Assembly: GCA_025345505.1 (NCBI GenBank)
Contig: JANVCC010000270.1
Location: 8,493,903-8,557,902 of the forward strand
DNA length: 64,000 nucleotides
Reading direction: 5' to 3'
Source: Todiramphus chloris collaris
Lineage: Eukaryota > Chordata > Aves > Coraciiformes > Alcedinidae
Shown: one piece after another, positions 47,661 to 62,480 of the stretch
How the letters are laid out: every line of letters starts with the position of its first letter
Numbering within the stretch: position 1 is the stretch's first letter
Position numbers and translations under genes: made by a program
The notes under the pieces: generated by a model
The model's database searches: none
What the model was told of the DNA's origin: nothing
Seen by the model: the letters and a program-made list of their open reading frames with translations, nothing else

Positions 47661-50600
47661 TCTCTGCTGTTCAGTCTACTGTACAAGCATCGCATTCTAC
47701 CTAAAATGTCAAAATAATCACAGATATAAAATGCCCTCCAAACTGAATAGAATGTGTTTTATTCACAAGACAAATTTATGTAGGGGCAGGATAGAACAGG
47801 TGATGAGACACACTGGTTTATTCCTTTTGTGGAAACAGATATCAAACCATAACACTATAAGAGAAGTGATTCTCAGCTACTGGTCAAGATCCCTTTCTGA
47901 GTCATCATGAAATGAAGCCGAGGGTGGAAGCAAACTGGCATGATTTAAATCTTGAAAGAAAAAAACAACAAAAAACCCAAACAATTGAAGACTGGGAAAA
48001 AATCAGTGTCCAGAATTTCTACAGTACAAGAGTCAAACTGGTCAGATCAGTCTGGACTAAAAAATTCTTTTGTGGTATGTAACCAGCAAGGTGAGGTTGA
48101 AGGCCAGGAAAAGATGCAATGAAAGAAGAGCTAATCGTCCAGCATCCGTGGACCACCGGGCTGAAGCCCTGGCTGGGTGCACTGCAGCCCGACTCCTGCA
48201 AGCCAGCGGCTGGAGGAGTTCCAGAGCCCTTTTAACAAACGCAGGGCAGGTGGGGCACACAACCACCCAGCCTGGAGACTCCTGTGTGGCCAGGCACCAC
48301 ACCACAGCTGCTGTAGGATGTGTAGGATGCAAATTTACAAGTTCTGTGCTTTTGGTAAACATTTTAAAGTTCTCCTGGCTCACCAGGCAGTGTTTTGTTT
48401 CCAGTCCCCGCATTGGTAGGGTGCCCATTACCATAGATGAGCAAGCTCAAAGACTGCAGGCTTTCAGAAACACATGGGATGTGTCAAGCTGACCCACTTC
48501 TTGAAAGCCAGGCTAGGCCTTTGTGAAATGTCCTGTACTTGTTAGATGTTAGGATGTCAAGAATGTTTAAGTCTCCACTGACGGGGTAATTATTGTTATG
48601 GTGTTTATAGAGGTGGGAGGGCCCTAAGGGAAAGGAGGCCAAAAAGGAGAATCAGGAAGTGAGATGAGTAAGGCTCCAGGAATTGCACGCAGATGGAGTT
48701 TCGTCGTGCTTTTTTCTGGAGCTCTCTTGTCTCTTCAGTAAAATAGATGTTTACATACGAGAAACTATTTTTTTTTCCTCTCTGCATCTCTCACATCTAC
48801 AAATTCAAATACTCCACATGCTACTCTTTGTGACAGAAGTAGGTTTTAAATGGACTTGAGGGACGTGAAACTGTCAGATGAAAACACTGAGTTTTAATAA
48901 TTTTTAGTTATTGTAGCTGTTCCCAGCCCTTGTGCTAATCTGTAATTTGCCTTTTTCGAATCTGTTCCAAGGAAACAACTTAGCATGAAATCCTGAATGT
49001 CTGCTGAAATCTGAAATCCTGAAAATCTGCTGCCCTTCTTAGTAGCATTTTACTGTCCAGGACTGGTCATTATGTTATGATTTATGGAATACATTAAATA
49101 TACCAGAAGACTGTAGGATGCACAGAGAGTTGCCTCCTTTTACTTTAACAGTACAAAACCATTCATCCACAAAGCACAACATCCGACAAAATGCAGAATA
49201 TTTTTCTAACTTTGTTCAGTCATCGTCACCTTGGAGAATACCTGCATGACAGGGCAATGAAAAGATTTCAAACCAGGTCATGATTTTGCAGGTGAGTGTT
49301 CTTAAGATTAACTCACCATTATATATGCTGTCATGATTGCCGTGTACATGCTCAGAAGCTTGGAGGAAGAGTAGCTTCCTGTTCTAGTACATATTATTAT
49401 GATGATGATCAGCAATTATTGCTGTTTGCTAAGCCACGCCCATGCTAACCTCTGTCATCAACAATATTGTTTAATCACTTAAAAATTACTGAATCTTATC
49501 TACTTGGCAACTTCTTTTGATTTACCTTATGAACTTATCTGTGTGAGGATGCTATAGAGTAGGATATGGAAATCTTTCTGTGTCTAAAAGCCACAGTATT
49601 GTTACTGATTTGTTACAGCTACATGGTACTGCCCCCCCTTGGAAGTGTCCTAATAATAAACACAGTTTTCCTTTCTGGGAATCAAAATGCTGCAAAAGAC
49701 AGAGACTTACCCAACCTCTCCTCCATGGCTGGACCACCTATTCCATGGGCATTGCTGACAGGCACTTGCTTAAACTCTTCTTAAAACCTCCTGTGACTGA
49801 TATGCTTAACAGGTTTCTCTTGTGTTTTGACTAGTAACTCTGTAAGGGAACGCTTGAGTGGTTTGAAAATACATATTAAATTTGGATAGTCTGAAAACTA
49901 CATGGAGTACAAACATAGCTGTTGCTTTAAAAAAGAAAAAAAAATTGACAGTGCTTTTTGAAACATAAAATTTTAGATCCAGATTTGCATTGCTTCAGTA
50001 AGCGTTCAAAACTCATGAGTCAATGCCCACCCACAAATGAAGCAGACTTAAAAGCCCATTTTCTTAAAAATAAGACATTTAGAGAGAATGGGTAGGTGGC
50101 TGGTTATTTGCCATCTGTTTTCTGAGCTTTTAGGAGCTCTTCCTTTCATATTTACAAGCTTTTGCCATACAGAAGATATAAAACCTGCTTAAAAAAATAC
50201 AAATGCTGGGATTCCTTCTGCAGTCCCTTTACTTCAGCAGCTGAAAAAAATGTGTTGAGGGCTCTGCAACGAAATAGTGAAAATCAGCACTGTCTAATTT
50301 GACCTGCATGTTTCTCTGTGTTGCAGCTTTGTAGGAGAACAGACACCTGTATATACAGATCCCCTCCTATTTAATATACTTGGTATATTTTGAGAAAGGC
50401 TGAGGCAAAGTGTAGTGTGCAAATCTTTTCCATCTCAAAAAGCTCTCCATTGCATATTGCAAAATTCAGTTCACTTTTCTGTTTCTTAAGGTAATTAATG
50501 GATAATAATGCTTGTTAATAGGCAAATGCTGTCTGTACTCCCAGGCCCTAGTAGGTTAAGTCTCATGGTAGAGAGGAATTTATTTTTAAACATAAAGATT

Positions 50601-53600
50601 GCAGGAAACTAACAATTCAGTCTTGTCATGGATTTATCACACTTGGCTAGTTCCTGGTAATTAAAGGAAGGTTTTGATAAACAAGTAGTTTCCTTAATTT
50701 GAATGGTCTGTAGTTAGGAGTTCTAGGATAAACTTGCTTATTAGAGACTCCTCATTTCTTCTAGTGAATACGTTATGTCGTTGTCTTGGAGACTCCTTAT
50801 TTCTTCTGGTGAATATGAAATGTTGTTGACATGCCAAGCAGCTCTGACTAAACCCTGTGAATGCAAACACCTCCTTTCACGCAGTGTCCTGCAGTTTGCT
50901 GCCGGACTCGGGGAGAATGCAGTTTTAGCAACTTGCAAGTTTACTGAAGTGCCATATTAAATTCACATGGCAGGTAGCATTTATCCCCAGCTCTGAACTA
51001 ACCCTTACACAAGTGCCATCTATAGGAGGCCATATGCTGTAGAGAAGGTTCATTCTCTCTACCCGTAACCAGTGGCATGAAGTTGTATTAGAGAACCAGC
51101 TCATTAGTGAGAGCAATACAAAGGACAAATCCTGACCTTAGATTTTTCTTATTTGCTTCATCAACCAGCCTGGAATTTTAGATGATAGTCCATGGTAAAA
51201 AAAAAAAAAAAGTTAATTTGAGACTCTGAAGAACCTGAAAATGCATTTCTAAAAGTTGTGGCCAGACTGCAAAAAGGTATGAACTGGTGCCTAGAGAAAT
51301 GTGTTTTGTTTCTGATTGACATAAGGTCCCCAGGCCACACAGGCCTCTTAGCCAGCGAGTGACACACTGGGGAAGTGTACCAGAAGTTGTCAAGCACTGC
51401 AATTTCCCCCTCCACTGGTTGTGGATCAGCTGGTGGTGAGCTTTACTGGGAACAAATCTGGTACACCCAGTAAGAACATTCTTTTTCAGTACTAGAAGCA
51501 GGAATCACTTCACTGACCAGAGCTCTATGTTCTCACCTCTCCTCTGTCAGCAGTTAGTGGAGGAAGCCAGATACCTGGAGGACATCCCTCCCATTCTAGC
51601 ACATCTGACAAAAACAGATGAACTAGTTCCTGCTTAATCAAGCATTCTGCATTCTGGAAAAAGTTATATATGATCATACAAATAAAGACTACTAGGATGC
51701 AAGTGCACTCAGAGAGAAAGAATTAAAGCTGGAAAGCTTAATCCAAATTAGTTTGTTTCTTCTTATTATTGGTGCTTGACTTTATAACATCTTACAGTAT
51801 TTTTCAAGACATGAGCTATTTACTTTAAACTCACTGTATGGGAAAATGAAATCTATTTTGATAGTATAATTAGTGGGCTGTTTGTGTGCTTCTAGTGATT
51901 TCTTGTAGTATGTATTTGGCTTCTTGAGACAGCGTATTGTTCAAAGCATGCTTTTGCTCTCCAAAGCCTCTGTCTGCAGCACAACTTCCTTTATTTGAGG
52001 CAGTTTAGCACCAGGGTGGGTACCTGGCCTCTGTGGGTCCCATGTGAGCTGGTAGATGCCACCAAATGGCCTCCTGATAAACCTGGTCAGCACAAAGCCA
52101 AGCTGTGTGAGCAGCCCAACCTGGCACGCAGATGGTCCAGCAGGAAGAGGAGCAGTGATTACAGGCTGGTTTGCTGTCCCACTTCCCTGCCTAAGCAAGA
52201 AGAACTGGAGGTAGCACTGGCAAAATGCTGAAGAGGTGGGACCGAAGGCTGCTGAAGATGTGGTGCAGCTGAAGTGAGATGTGACTCAGTGGCATGTCAT
52301 CCCTGGCTCATAGGAAGAGGTGAGACAGAGCTTGGGCAAGAGGAAACACGTTTTCAGAATTGAACACTTCATCAGGGAAATAGCCTTTTCACCTCAGTTA
52401 CTGAATCTCAATTTTCACCACAAACCCAGGAATTATTGTACAGAGGATGAGACATTAATGCTGGCCCTAATTCTGTCGACTGCCCCTTATCTCAAAGATA
52501 TGATTTCACCTTTTGCAGACTTGCTACTTCTTTGCAGCATTTTCTCTCTACCCTCCAAACCTCAGTCTGCTTTCTGCATTGAACTTTCCTGCTCTGTATC
52601 CTTTCATCTCTTTTTATGCAGAAGTAAAAGTTCCTTGTGGGCAGAGATGCTTATTTGTCTGTTATAATTTATCCACTGTATGGGAATCGTGTAGTTATAT
52701 AAAGCAGCAACACTATTAATAGCAGAGAAGGCAGCAACTTCTCTTTCAAACTTTTAATGCAGATTCTCCATCAATTTAATGGAAGCACAATCCATAACTT
52801 AAGTGGCACAGTCATGTACAGAAGGAACACTGAATCACAGTGAAAAATGCAGGAAAAGGAAGTATTATAACCACATCTACTCACAGAGAATATAAATGCA
52901 GCCACACAAATCTTTTCAATGTTCCTTGGTCAGGTACGTGCTTACAGCTTGGTGTTGGCTCAGGCAGGATTGATGGGAACTGGAAGACAAAACCAGTAAA
53001 TACTGTTGGGCCAACGGTGCAGGAACAGTTTAGGACACCCACACTCTAACGAGAAACTAATCATTTCTTGTTAATGAACAGCTAGTAACAAATGTGTGTG
53101 AAAGCAGTAGTTAAAAATTGGCCAGCAAGAAGGGCCAAGTGATGGTTACCTGAGTTTATGGTTTCTGGCTCTGGCACCCCAGGGTTCTCTGTGTTACTGG
53201 AGAAATTAATGTGAATTATGACATAACTAGCAACATCCTTTCAAGAGGTGCACTGAAGGTGGACATCGACACTGCCTGAAAGACAGCTCTTCTTCCGTTT
53301 ATTATGGGTCCTAAAAGCAGGGGAAGGTAGGAAGAGGAAAGGCTGGATACAACTACAATTAGCCATGTATTTTATCAAAACCCTGTATAGTTTCTGAGCC
53401 TGTTCAAGAAGACCTCTTACTTTAATGTTTAACTGAGAAGAAAGAACATACTGTAGAGATACAATATCTAGTCTCCTATGCTTAGTGCAGAACTTAAAAA
53501 GCATAGTAGGAAGGGGCCAGGAATCTACTGTTCTACTGAATTTAAAGACATTGTCAATTTAACAAGGCCTGAATTGTTATTGTATTTATTTACTTGTCAT

Positions 53601-56600
53601 TAAGTGATATAACATTCCCTTCCACATCCTGAAGTTCATTACCACAGTATATTTATTTTGGCTTCTCAATGATGTTGAACATCCAGTACTGTGCCTTTTA
53701 CAAACACACACATGAAAAAAAAATCCATTAATTCATGCTCCTTAGTGCTGCCAAGAACGCAGCAAAGTGTAACCAAGCTACATATGGTTTGACAGTGGTA
53801 AAATGTCTGCACCCTGCCTACACTACAGGTGTAGCTCTACTGGAAGAAATATCCCAACCAAGTTTCAAGGGTTGGATAAAATCCTCCCGGGGGAACTTGA
53901 GTGCCTAGAAGAAGGGCTGTCCTCAGCTGGCTCCAATTCGACTCCTCTATCTCATATCCTGTGCCTTAAATAAGAGTTACTTTCATCGTTCTGGTGCACA
54001 ATTCCAACCCAGTTACATGCTTTCTTCCCACAATTACGAAGCAGCAAAAAAACCCAATTTGACCAACAGTGCTTTAGTTACAAAATCAACAGATGCATGA
54101 GAAATTCTTGGATTTGGCATTGCAAGATGATACTCTTAAAATAAACACTGAAATATTAGGTACTGCACAGTTTTGCCTTTGTTTACTAGGGCTCAGATGA
54201 TGGACAGAACATCGACTCTAACACTGCAAGATCTCTGACTAACAGCTCCAAAACAAAAGTCCTAGGCCTTGCCCTCTGATCTCACTTGTGCTTGTAGGAT
54301 TTTTGAGCTCCTCTGGATTCTCACTGGTAAATCAAGCTTCTCATTAGTATCAGGTATCCAAGCCAGGGCCCTGTAACTGAACAGGAATGGGGATGTTTGC
54401 TACTAAGGGGCAGGCAATGTTTGAACTATGCAGTGTGTAACTGAGGAAATAAGCACCAGGTAACAAAGAAAAGGCAAGGCAGTAATAACCTAACTAATCC
54501 CCCCTTTCAGGGTGATTTTTTTTGATATATAGTTGAACTCCAAATGCAAACTTGAGAAATAAGACACGCTGACTACTGCACAAGATTACTACAGTATCAT
54601 GATTATATATGTTAGAGTTGAAAGAACCTTTCCCATAGTTGATGCTATTTAGGAAAATTTATTTAGTACTAATTTGAATTTACTTTTTTGTTTTAAGAGA
54701 AGATCATGAATGAGGGCAAAACAGAAAACATCTTCTAAGATGAACTCATGCATCTCTAGTACAATTACTTGGCCGTTGCACTCGTATCTCTTTAGAGACT
54801 TCTCTATCTGATGACATGAAAGTCACTGCGAGAGATTTAATCTGGCTGTTGGGTATTTTTTGAAGAGGCAGAGGCTACAGGAAACTTCCCTAACTTGACA
54901 GCGCTTCTGTGTGGAGTTCAGTGAACTCGCAGGCAGGGCTGAAAAACAAGTGTTGTAACCAGGCTTTCCACCCAAATCCAGGCAGTTCTCCCCTGCCGTG
55001 TGCTGGGGCTGCTGCAGTCCAAGCAGCGCTGGCTGGGCTGGGCTGGGGGTGCACACAGTCACTGGTCTGCATTTGTTCCCTCAGAGGCCACCTCAAGAAG
55101 ACAAAAATCAGAACCAATGAGCAAAGTCTGCACTGACTGCACGTGTTACAAATAGGTCACAAACATCTAGTTTGGAAGCTCATCTCTGCTGCTGTTGTGC
55201 CTGTTTTAAACAGGCTGAGGAAAAGAAACTTTCAGTGATCGTCTGCTTTCGCCAGCTCTGTTACAGGTTAAAAAGCACTTTGACAGGTGCTGGGCTTCAG
55301 GTTTTTATCTGTAAAGAAAGGAAAATTCAGTATGTAAATCATCAGTGAACCCCCTGCTGTAAACAGGGACTATGAACTATATAGCACTTCATCTGCAGAT
55401 CTCCATGTGCTTTCAAAAAGGCTTATTACCCCATTCTTTATGCTGGGAAGGCAGCGGTGAAGAGGTGCAGTGACTTGGCCAGAAGTCAGCCAGCATCAAA
55501 ACAGTGGATAGATCCCAGGACTAATTCTTTATCCCAGAAGCTGCCTCAAAATAAATAACAGAGAGTTGTGCAATGGAATGTAGTCTCAGGAACAGAGGCA
55601 GAACATGAGATGAAAATACATGTTACAAACTGAAATACTGGGAAGTAATTAGGTTTAAGACAAGAAAATAACCATGGAAATCTGTGAGATTAAACATCAT
55701 GGTAGTAAAGGAACTTTGCTTTAGGAAGGAAAATCTGATTACTGTTAAAACATGCTACATTTTCTAGATTATGTCTGTAAATCATGTTGTTATTTGTTTG
55801 GGGTTTTTTTTAAGTGGTTGAGGGTAGTGACAATGACTACAACCCTGAAAAGATAACTTCCTGGAATACAGCTTCTGGAAGTAGAACAGATATACATTTG
55901 CAGACTCTGAATGTAACTGATGGTTTTGACTTGTGAGTGCTAGATCCTGAGTTCTGAATCTTGTTTCATCAAGTTATTCCATGCTTTCACCAATGACCAG
56001 TTCAGGTGGAAGTTAACTACTGTAGCAATTCTAGCCCACAGCCCTTTTGATCTACAGGTGTCTCGGGGCATCCACGATCCAGCTGGACATCCCTAGGCCC
56101 TGGTGTTTGGGCACTGTCACATGCACGTGCTCTTCAGAAATTTGCTCTGCGCTGGCTGCGTGGCTGACCACACATTCCCAGGACTAATAGCTGGTAGATT
56201 TCCCTCTGGCTTGTTTTGCAGATCTGGTATTTTGAGTACTCTGAACTTCATTGAGCCCTTCACAAAAATCAGTCAGTCCTGAAGGAATCATCTCCTTCAG
56301 CCCTGGGCAGTAGAAGGAGCTCATGGATGGAGATAAGGTAATACACATCTGCTTTCATTTGTCTATGTAAATTTTTTCCTCACTACTTGTCATCATTCTT
56401 TTCCATAAGATTCTCTTGCAGGTTCCTCTGAGTTTAGGCTGCTACACACAGCTGCAACTCACAGATAGCCTCTGATAGTCATCCTGTTTCTTCTGTTTTT
56501 CTTTCAAAGAGCCCATAAGACTTTATACTTGTCTCTTCAGGCCAGTCATATCTTTAAAATAACCTCATCAACTCATATCCCTCAATGTGGGATATGTTGC

Positions 56601-59600
56601 TTAGCTACCTCCAAGCTGGAGGTCAGGCTTAAAGACTACTTTGCCCTGGGTTGCAGCCACCTACCTTTTGGGTTCTGTGTGAACAGGTCATTAAGGTTTA
56701 ATAACACTTGGCCAGCCCTCCACCAGAAGCCCTTGGAAACACAGCCCAGCAGGAGATTGAACACCAAGAGCAGAGTCACTCAAGGAGTTTACATCACAGA
56801 CACACAGGTATGAAGATGCACACGTTATCCCAGGGTGTGAGGTCAGCTCCCTCCCTGACCCTGCCTGACAGCAGCACTGTCATGAAGCACAGGCTCAGTC
56901 TCCCAGGGCTCTGCTCCCCTGCCCCATGCTGCAGCAGGGAGAGCAGTCCCTCTCAGAGGCAGTGAGCCTGGCGGGTGTGAGGTTACCTGGGTGGAAGGGG
57001 GCTGGATGCTGCCTGGCTGTGCTGGGGCAGCAGGCCTCTCCGCGGAGGGAGTGCCAGGGATCCCGCTCCAGCGCGCACGTTCCCTGGGACGCCAGATGAA
57101 TTATGGATGAGTCAGCCAGAATTTTTCCACGCGCTTCCGCTGCTGCACAGCGCTCATCGCCAACAGAGCTGTGGTTTCCAACCACTGTCTGGGCCTAACG
57201 CTTCCAACACTGAAAAAGAAAAAAACCAAACCCCAAAAAACCACAAGAAAACTGCTGTTGGTTTTCTGACGGAGGGCTCCGTGGCAGGGCGCGGGGAATC
57301 CCAGCGCCTGTGCAGTGGCAGGGCCCCGTGTCTGTAGCATTTTGCTGAGCAGCCTAACGTGTGTTAGAAATCACTTGGTCCTTTCTGCCTGCTTTGCTCC
57401 TCTGTCCTTCCCACTAGCTGAGTGTTATCAGCAGAGTCAATTAGGAGAGACAGCGGCAATGCTGAATCTGATTTGAATTTCAACCGGGATTTTGATAGCA
57501 ACTAGAGCTATGTACAGATAGCTGAGGGCAGGAACTTACCCAAGGACCTAGTGACTGCCCATGTATGCTAAAAGTTTTTGGGTTTTTTTCCCCTCAGCCC
57601 TTAGCTAGATTCAGATTAATTTCTATTTAGCAAATGTTGATTTCTTTTGCTCTTCTTTGAGCACATGAAATGCGTGTGGTCTTAATTTGTGATGACTGTG
57701 GAAGAGAAACAGCCTAGTTCTGGAAATATGTGCTATGAGACGAAGCACAGAATCCTTCTACAGCAGCATTTGATGTGTCCTCTCAGAAAGACTGTAGCTT
57801 TTGTAAACGCTTGAAATGATAAATCAGCACTGATGTCAAACTGTACAGCATGGGAGACTAAGCATTAATTCAAGCCTTATTATAATTTTCTATTATCTGC
57901 ATCCAAGTTGCATCTAAAACTCCCACTCAAGCCAGGCTGCAGCTGTGCTAAACACTGCATCCAGAGAAATGACAGTTTGCACTTTAAGACAACATGAAAT
58001 AAACTGGTGTGAAGTCAAACAAATGAAAGAAAGATCCCTACCAGCTCTTCACCTAGGCACCATCAGTAGGTTATTTGGCTGCATTCAGAGGAGACTGAGC
58101 TCTATGGTTATCTTCAGACAAGCTGAAAACTCACTGGTTTTAATGGGAGAGAAGCATAGGAGCACTTTTCCCCGAATCCACATATGACTCCTGAATCCAG
58201 CCCCGAGGAGGAATCTGAAGTTGAATGAGGCATTGTTTCCCAGGCTAAGGTGGCAGAGATGGCACAGGAAGGAACACAGGACAATCATGTTTTTGGAAAG
58301 GCCATAACCAGTGTCTCCTGGAATTGCCTGTAGCAGCAAAAGACTCCTTGATTTGCACAATCCTCCCTTAAGAGCTATTCAAATGTAGATGTCCCAGTCA
58401 GCCCTTTTGAGTTCACCCAAGCTGGGGTAGTTGGGTTTGGCTGTGTATTTACACAGCATATCATCTCGATTATTCATGCACACATTTCATGACACCTTTG
58501 CCATACTAATTAAAAGGGCTCCTGTGGCTGTTAAGCCAGAAAGAATATGATCCAAGAGCAACACTGTGATGCAGTTAATTGATCTTTACCCTCAACTACT
58601 GTATCCACCTCATTTGTAGCCTTCACCTCCTGCCATGGGATGTGGCTGCGTCTTTGTTGGTAGGATGACAGAGCCCCTTGCAGTAAAGAACCTGCACAGC
58701 CTACTGTTCATCATCAGGTTCCCTCTTAGTCTCCTTTTCAGTAAACTAAGGGACTGATCAGAAGTCTCTTGCCATAAATCAGCTTTGCTTATGTATCATG
58801 CAAAGGAGTATCATTGCTCCTTTCTGAAGCCTAAATTGTCAACATAATTTTTCTCAAGCGTGGGCACCAGAACAAGACACACTGTGTTACTGGATATCAC
58901 CTCCTTACTCCCACGGAAGGTATTCTACATCCAGGGATCACATCAGCCTCCTTAGTCACCACATTGTTCTGGCAGCTCCTGTGCTGCGGGTTGCCCACGT
59001 GATGAGGTTTGTCGCTAATTCTTGGAATCCTGTGATTCATTCAAAGCTGTCTGAGTTGCTGCAGCGAGTGTGGGCCCTCCTGCAAGTGAGAGAGTAGAAG
59101 TCACTTTAAGTCACCCTAAGTCACCTTTCATTCTTTGCCTCCTGACCACAGCATAGCACCCGCCGAGGTGGCCACAGGCAGCGAGGTGTGCAGCAATTCC
59201 TCTGCAGACCGCTATTTAAACATTCCCGTCATCCTGGGGAGAAAACCACAACCAACCAACCCACCCACGTGTAGTCATGTACAATTAGTCACCCAGCAAA
59301 CTTCTCTATTGGTCTGAACTCTGTCCACTTTGCAGTGCTGCAAAGGCCCCATAGCCTGAGGTTTCCTGGGGGGCACAGTGATGGTGTAACTTCCTTGAAG
59401 AGGAGGCAGCTCCTTTCTTTAGAGATGTGAGTTATCTCTAAGTAAACACAAAGAGCTGAAAGGTGGTAAGTAAAGAACAGTTGTCCATTTTTCTTTTCAA
59501 AATGAACATACAGTGCTGTTTAGAAGCCTCTGTAAAAATGCAAGGTTTCTATATGCAAATTTATTTTCCCAGAAGATTTTGTTGTATGATTTAAAGTTTA

Positions 59601-61180
59601 GAGAAAAACCAACTCCAAGGATTACAGAAGCAGTTGTGTATCACAGCACTATGATGTAAGCCAACACAACAGAATACCTTCAGTTTGACAAATACGTTTT
59701 TAATAACTGGATGTGGAGGCAAAAGAGTTGTTCTCATTTCTCAAGTATTCTGTCAGGTTCTCTATCTTAGCTATATGCTGGATCTCAGTAAAATTGCTGT
59801 GCTCACGCAGGATATAAATATGGAGTGTGCAATGCTGCTCTGCTTTTAACTTTCATTGTCTGAGATTACAGAGCCAGGATCCACAAAATTAAAAAATAGC
59901 AGTTGAAAGACAGCAGGGTGGCTGTTTAGCCCTGGGAACAGGTTGCTGAAATTTGAATTTAGCTCTGTGCCAACAGATAAAGCATAAGAAGAAAAAAGAC
60001 ACACAGACACACACAAAAATTGTATCAATGTAAGGTCACTGCAAGCCAGAGTAGAGTCACAAAAGTTTTCTGAGAGAACTTTGTTCAAAGGATAAAAACC
60101 CCTCTCTTCATTCACGCCAGTAAATCAGAGCACAAAATATGGCATAGCTTACATATTTGCATTTTAGTAATAGTGCTGGAAATAGAAACATATGTCAGTC
60201 TCACTACAAAATAGGCATAAATTCATCTCAGTTCAGTACCCACACACCCCTGGCCTGTGGTTCTGGTACCAGAGCCAATATAATCAGGGAAAAAGTGACT
60301 CATAGTGCGGGTCAGTGTGTAGGTGCTTCGTGATGCCTGTGACCATCTGGGGACCCTGCCTGTGCGCCATTCCTGTATTCTGATTAAAGGCAAGAAATTG
60401 CTGCATCAGCAAACGCCTCGATGGCTGTGGAGCTGAACTGCTGGGCCTGTGTCACGTGCCTTCTGGAGATGACAAATCAGAGAGTTGTTAAAACTCAATC
60501 GCTCCCATTCAAAATGGGAACATCTTTGGCAAGGAAGATAGCTGGAGCGTGAAACCCTTTGAGTTTGCCTGACATCCAGGAGTGAGGAATGGAAGAATTT
60601 TCTCAGCTATGGAGCACAGACCAGCACTGAGCATAGATTTTCAATGCAGTGGGGTATGCTGTGATGATGCAGCCAAATCCCCCCAGCAGCTCTGACACCA
60701 AACAGGGCCATCCTGCCTCCCCTGCTCACGTGATCCTGTGGTGGGATGGCTCATCCAGCAGAAACACTGCTCATCTTCTCTGTCAGAGAGAGTTTTCTAC
60801 TAATTTAGGTCCCTTGAAATCCTTGCTGTGAGACAAGATGATCTCCAGTGCCACAGGAAGGGAAGTTGCTGGGGTGCACATTATCATTTATCAGTATGCT
60901 AGACTTCTCCTGCTGAGCTAACCCATATTAATAAAGCAAAATGCAAATGATGTGCTTGTCTCTGCTGACCCTGACTTTGAAAACTGGTTTTTCTTTCCTT
61001 GCCTCTCATCTTTGACGAAAGAGATGCAGGCATAAGCTTAGAAGTCAGCAGGTACCTCTGCCTGGCAAGTGACCTGAATCCCACTTTTCATTACACAGAC
61101 TTTCAATACAGTGGAACTGAGAATTGGTGATGCCGTAGGAAATTATAGATGACGCCAATTAGGCTAATTAGATAGTTCTA
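47661..61180. other. Intergenic DNA, no gene recognised
   Basis: About 13.5 kb, mostly AT-rich. GC-richer patches at about 48070-48330, 51950-52260, 54950-55070 and 56700-57320 carry short open frames on both strands, but none resembles a known protein and no convincing exon chain could be built. I looked for 3' exons of MCUR1, the next gene in mammals, and did not find them. Confidence 0.6.
50741..50830. repeat. 45-bp tandem duplication, intergenic
   Basis: Two 45-bp copies sharing GAGACTCC, ATTTCTTCT, GTGAATA and GTTGT blocks, with several substitutions, so older than the 46.2 kb duplication. Confidence 0.88.
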
Positions 61181-61189
61181 TATTCCTGT

Positions 61190-62480
61190 AGCAAAATCTT
61201 TCCTTCCTTCCTTCCCCTTAACTCTCTCTCCTTATAGTTAATTCTTCCCTTCCATCTCGCTGGTTTGTCTGCAAACCAGCTCTGATGCTAAAGGCTGTAT
61301 GTACATCCATCCATCAGATTTCAGACAGTGGAAAGAACAGTCTCTGCAAACACCTTCTCTACCCATGCTGGCAAGCTTTCTCCTGTGACTTCTCCTTTTT
61401 ACTGTGCAAGACTGCACAGACCAATTCCTAAAGATATTAAGAATCACACCACTTCTCTTTCACATGCTCTTAACACTTCTCTCTTGTTCCCTCTGTCCTT
61501 CAGAGCCTCCACTAACTTTCTCGTAGCGTGCACACTGTTATTCTCAGTATTCACATTTCCTCATTTCCTTGGCACATCTCTCACCAAGACTAACACCTCA
61601 ACTCCAGTACAGCCAGCGCTTCCCAGCCTCTTTTCTATTGTCTTGCCTTTCTGACATTCTGCTGTCTATTCTCATTGCACCACTGAAACCACTCTCATGA
61701 CTTCTGCTTCCTTAAATGATATTGTCTTTATATCTTCACTGATCCCCGTCTCATGCTTTTGTCATCTCTCTGCCAACTTTATCTTTCCCCTCAACACTTT
61801 CTCTCCTTGGCTTTCACAACTACATCCTCACCTCTTTCTTTTGACAGCTGAGGCTTCCTTTTCCATTCCCATTCGACATGGAAATCTCAGCTCTTCTGCC
61901 TCTCCCTGCGGATCAGTACCCAGTCACACTGGCAGCATTCTGCATCAGTGACGTGTGTATTTATCTTGGTCTCTTAATCCATCTAGTCCTCCATTTCAGC
62001 CACTATGTCTTCCTGGGGAAATGTCTTTGCCAATTTGACTTTCACATGGCTGCTGCCAAACTTCTGAGAAGCCCCCTGAAGTGCTACTCCAAATCCCTCT
62101 TCTCTGTTTATAAGCATTGTCCTTCCTTTTGTCCCAGTCTGTTGCGTGGACTAATCAAAGCCAGTCCTACCCTAAGGCAGCTGGACTATGTTCAAGCTTT
62201 GCAACCTTTTCTCTCAAAATCACAGCACTCTTTTATGTTCACTCCCTTTTCATCTCTTCTATATCCATATGAGAGATATCTGTAATTGCCCCTTCCCCCT
62301 ATTACAAACCAGAAGTCAAGAAAAATAGCATTGCCCATTTTCTCACCTGTTTAAATCCCTCCCCTGACTTCTCCTTTCACCGTCATTCAATTTTTCATTT
62401 CTTTCTTTCAGTCACACCCTCTCCTGATCACTTTTACTTCTCATCATGCCATGTGTTTCTTCTGCTTTATCAGTGATGCA
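61190..62480. other. Pyrimidine-rich block of unknown origin
   Basis: About 1.3 kb with strong excess of C and T on the + strand, giving overlapping hydrophobic and Ser/Pro-rich open frames (61328-61654, 61697-61951, 61878-62285). The minus strand is correspondingly purine-rich. It could be an old transposable element or a simple compositional tract, and I cannot assign a family. Confidence 0.45.

Noticed and set aside
48070-48492. 140-codon + strand frame with Arg/Ala-rich start
   Set aside because: GC-rich patch with overlapping frames on both strands, no recognisable family and no exon structure.
51941-52231. Overlapping 78- and 85-codon frames in a GC-richer patch
   Set aside because: No match to a known protein. 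Could be an old element fragment, but nothing specific supports it.
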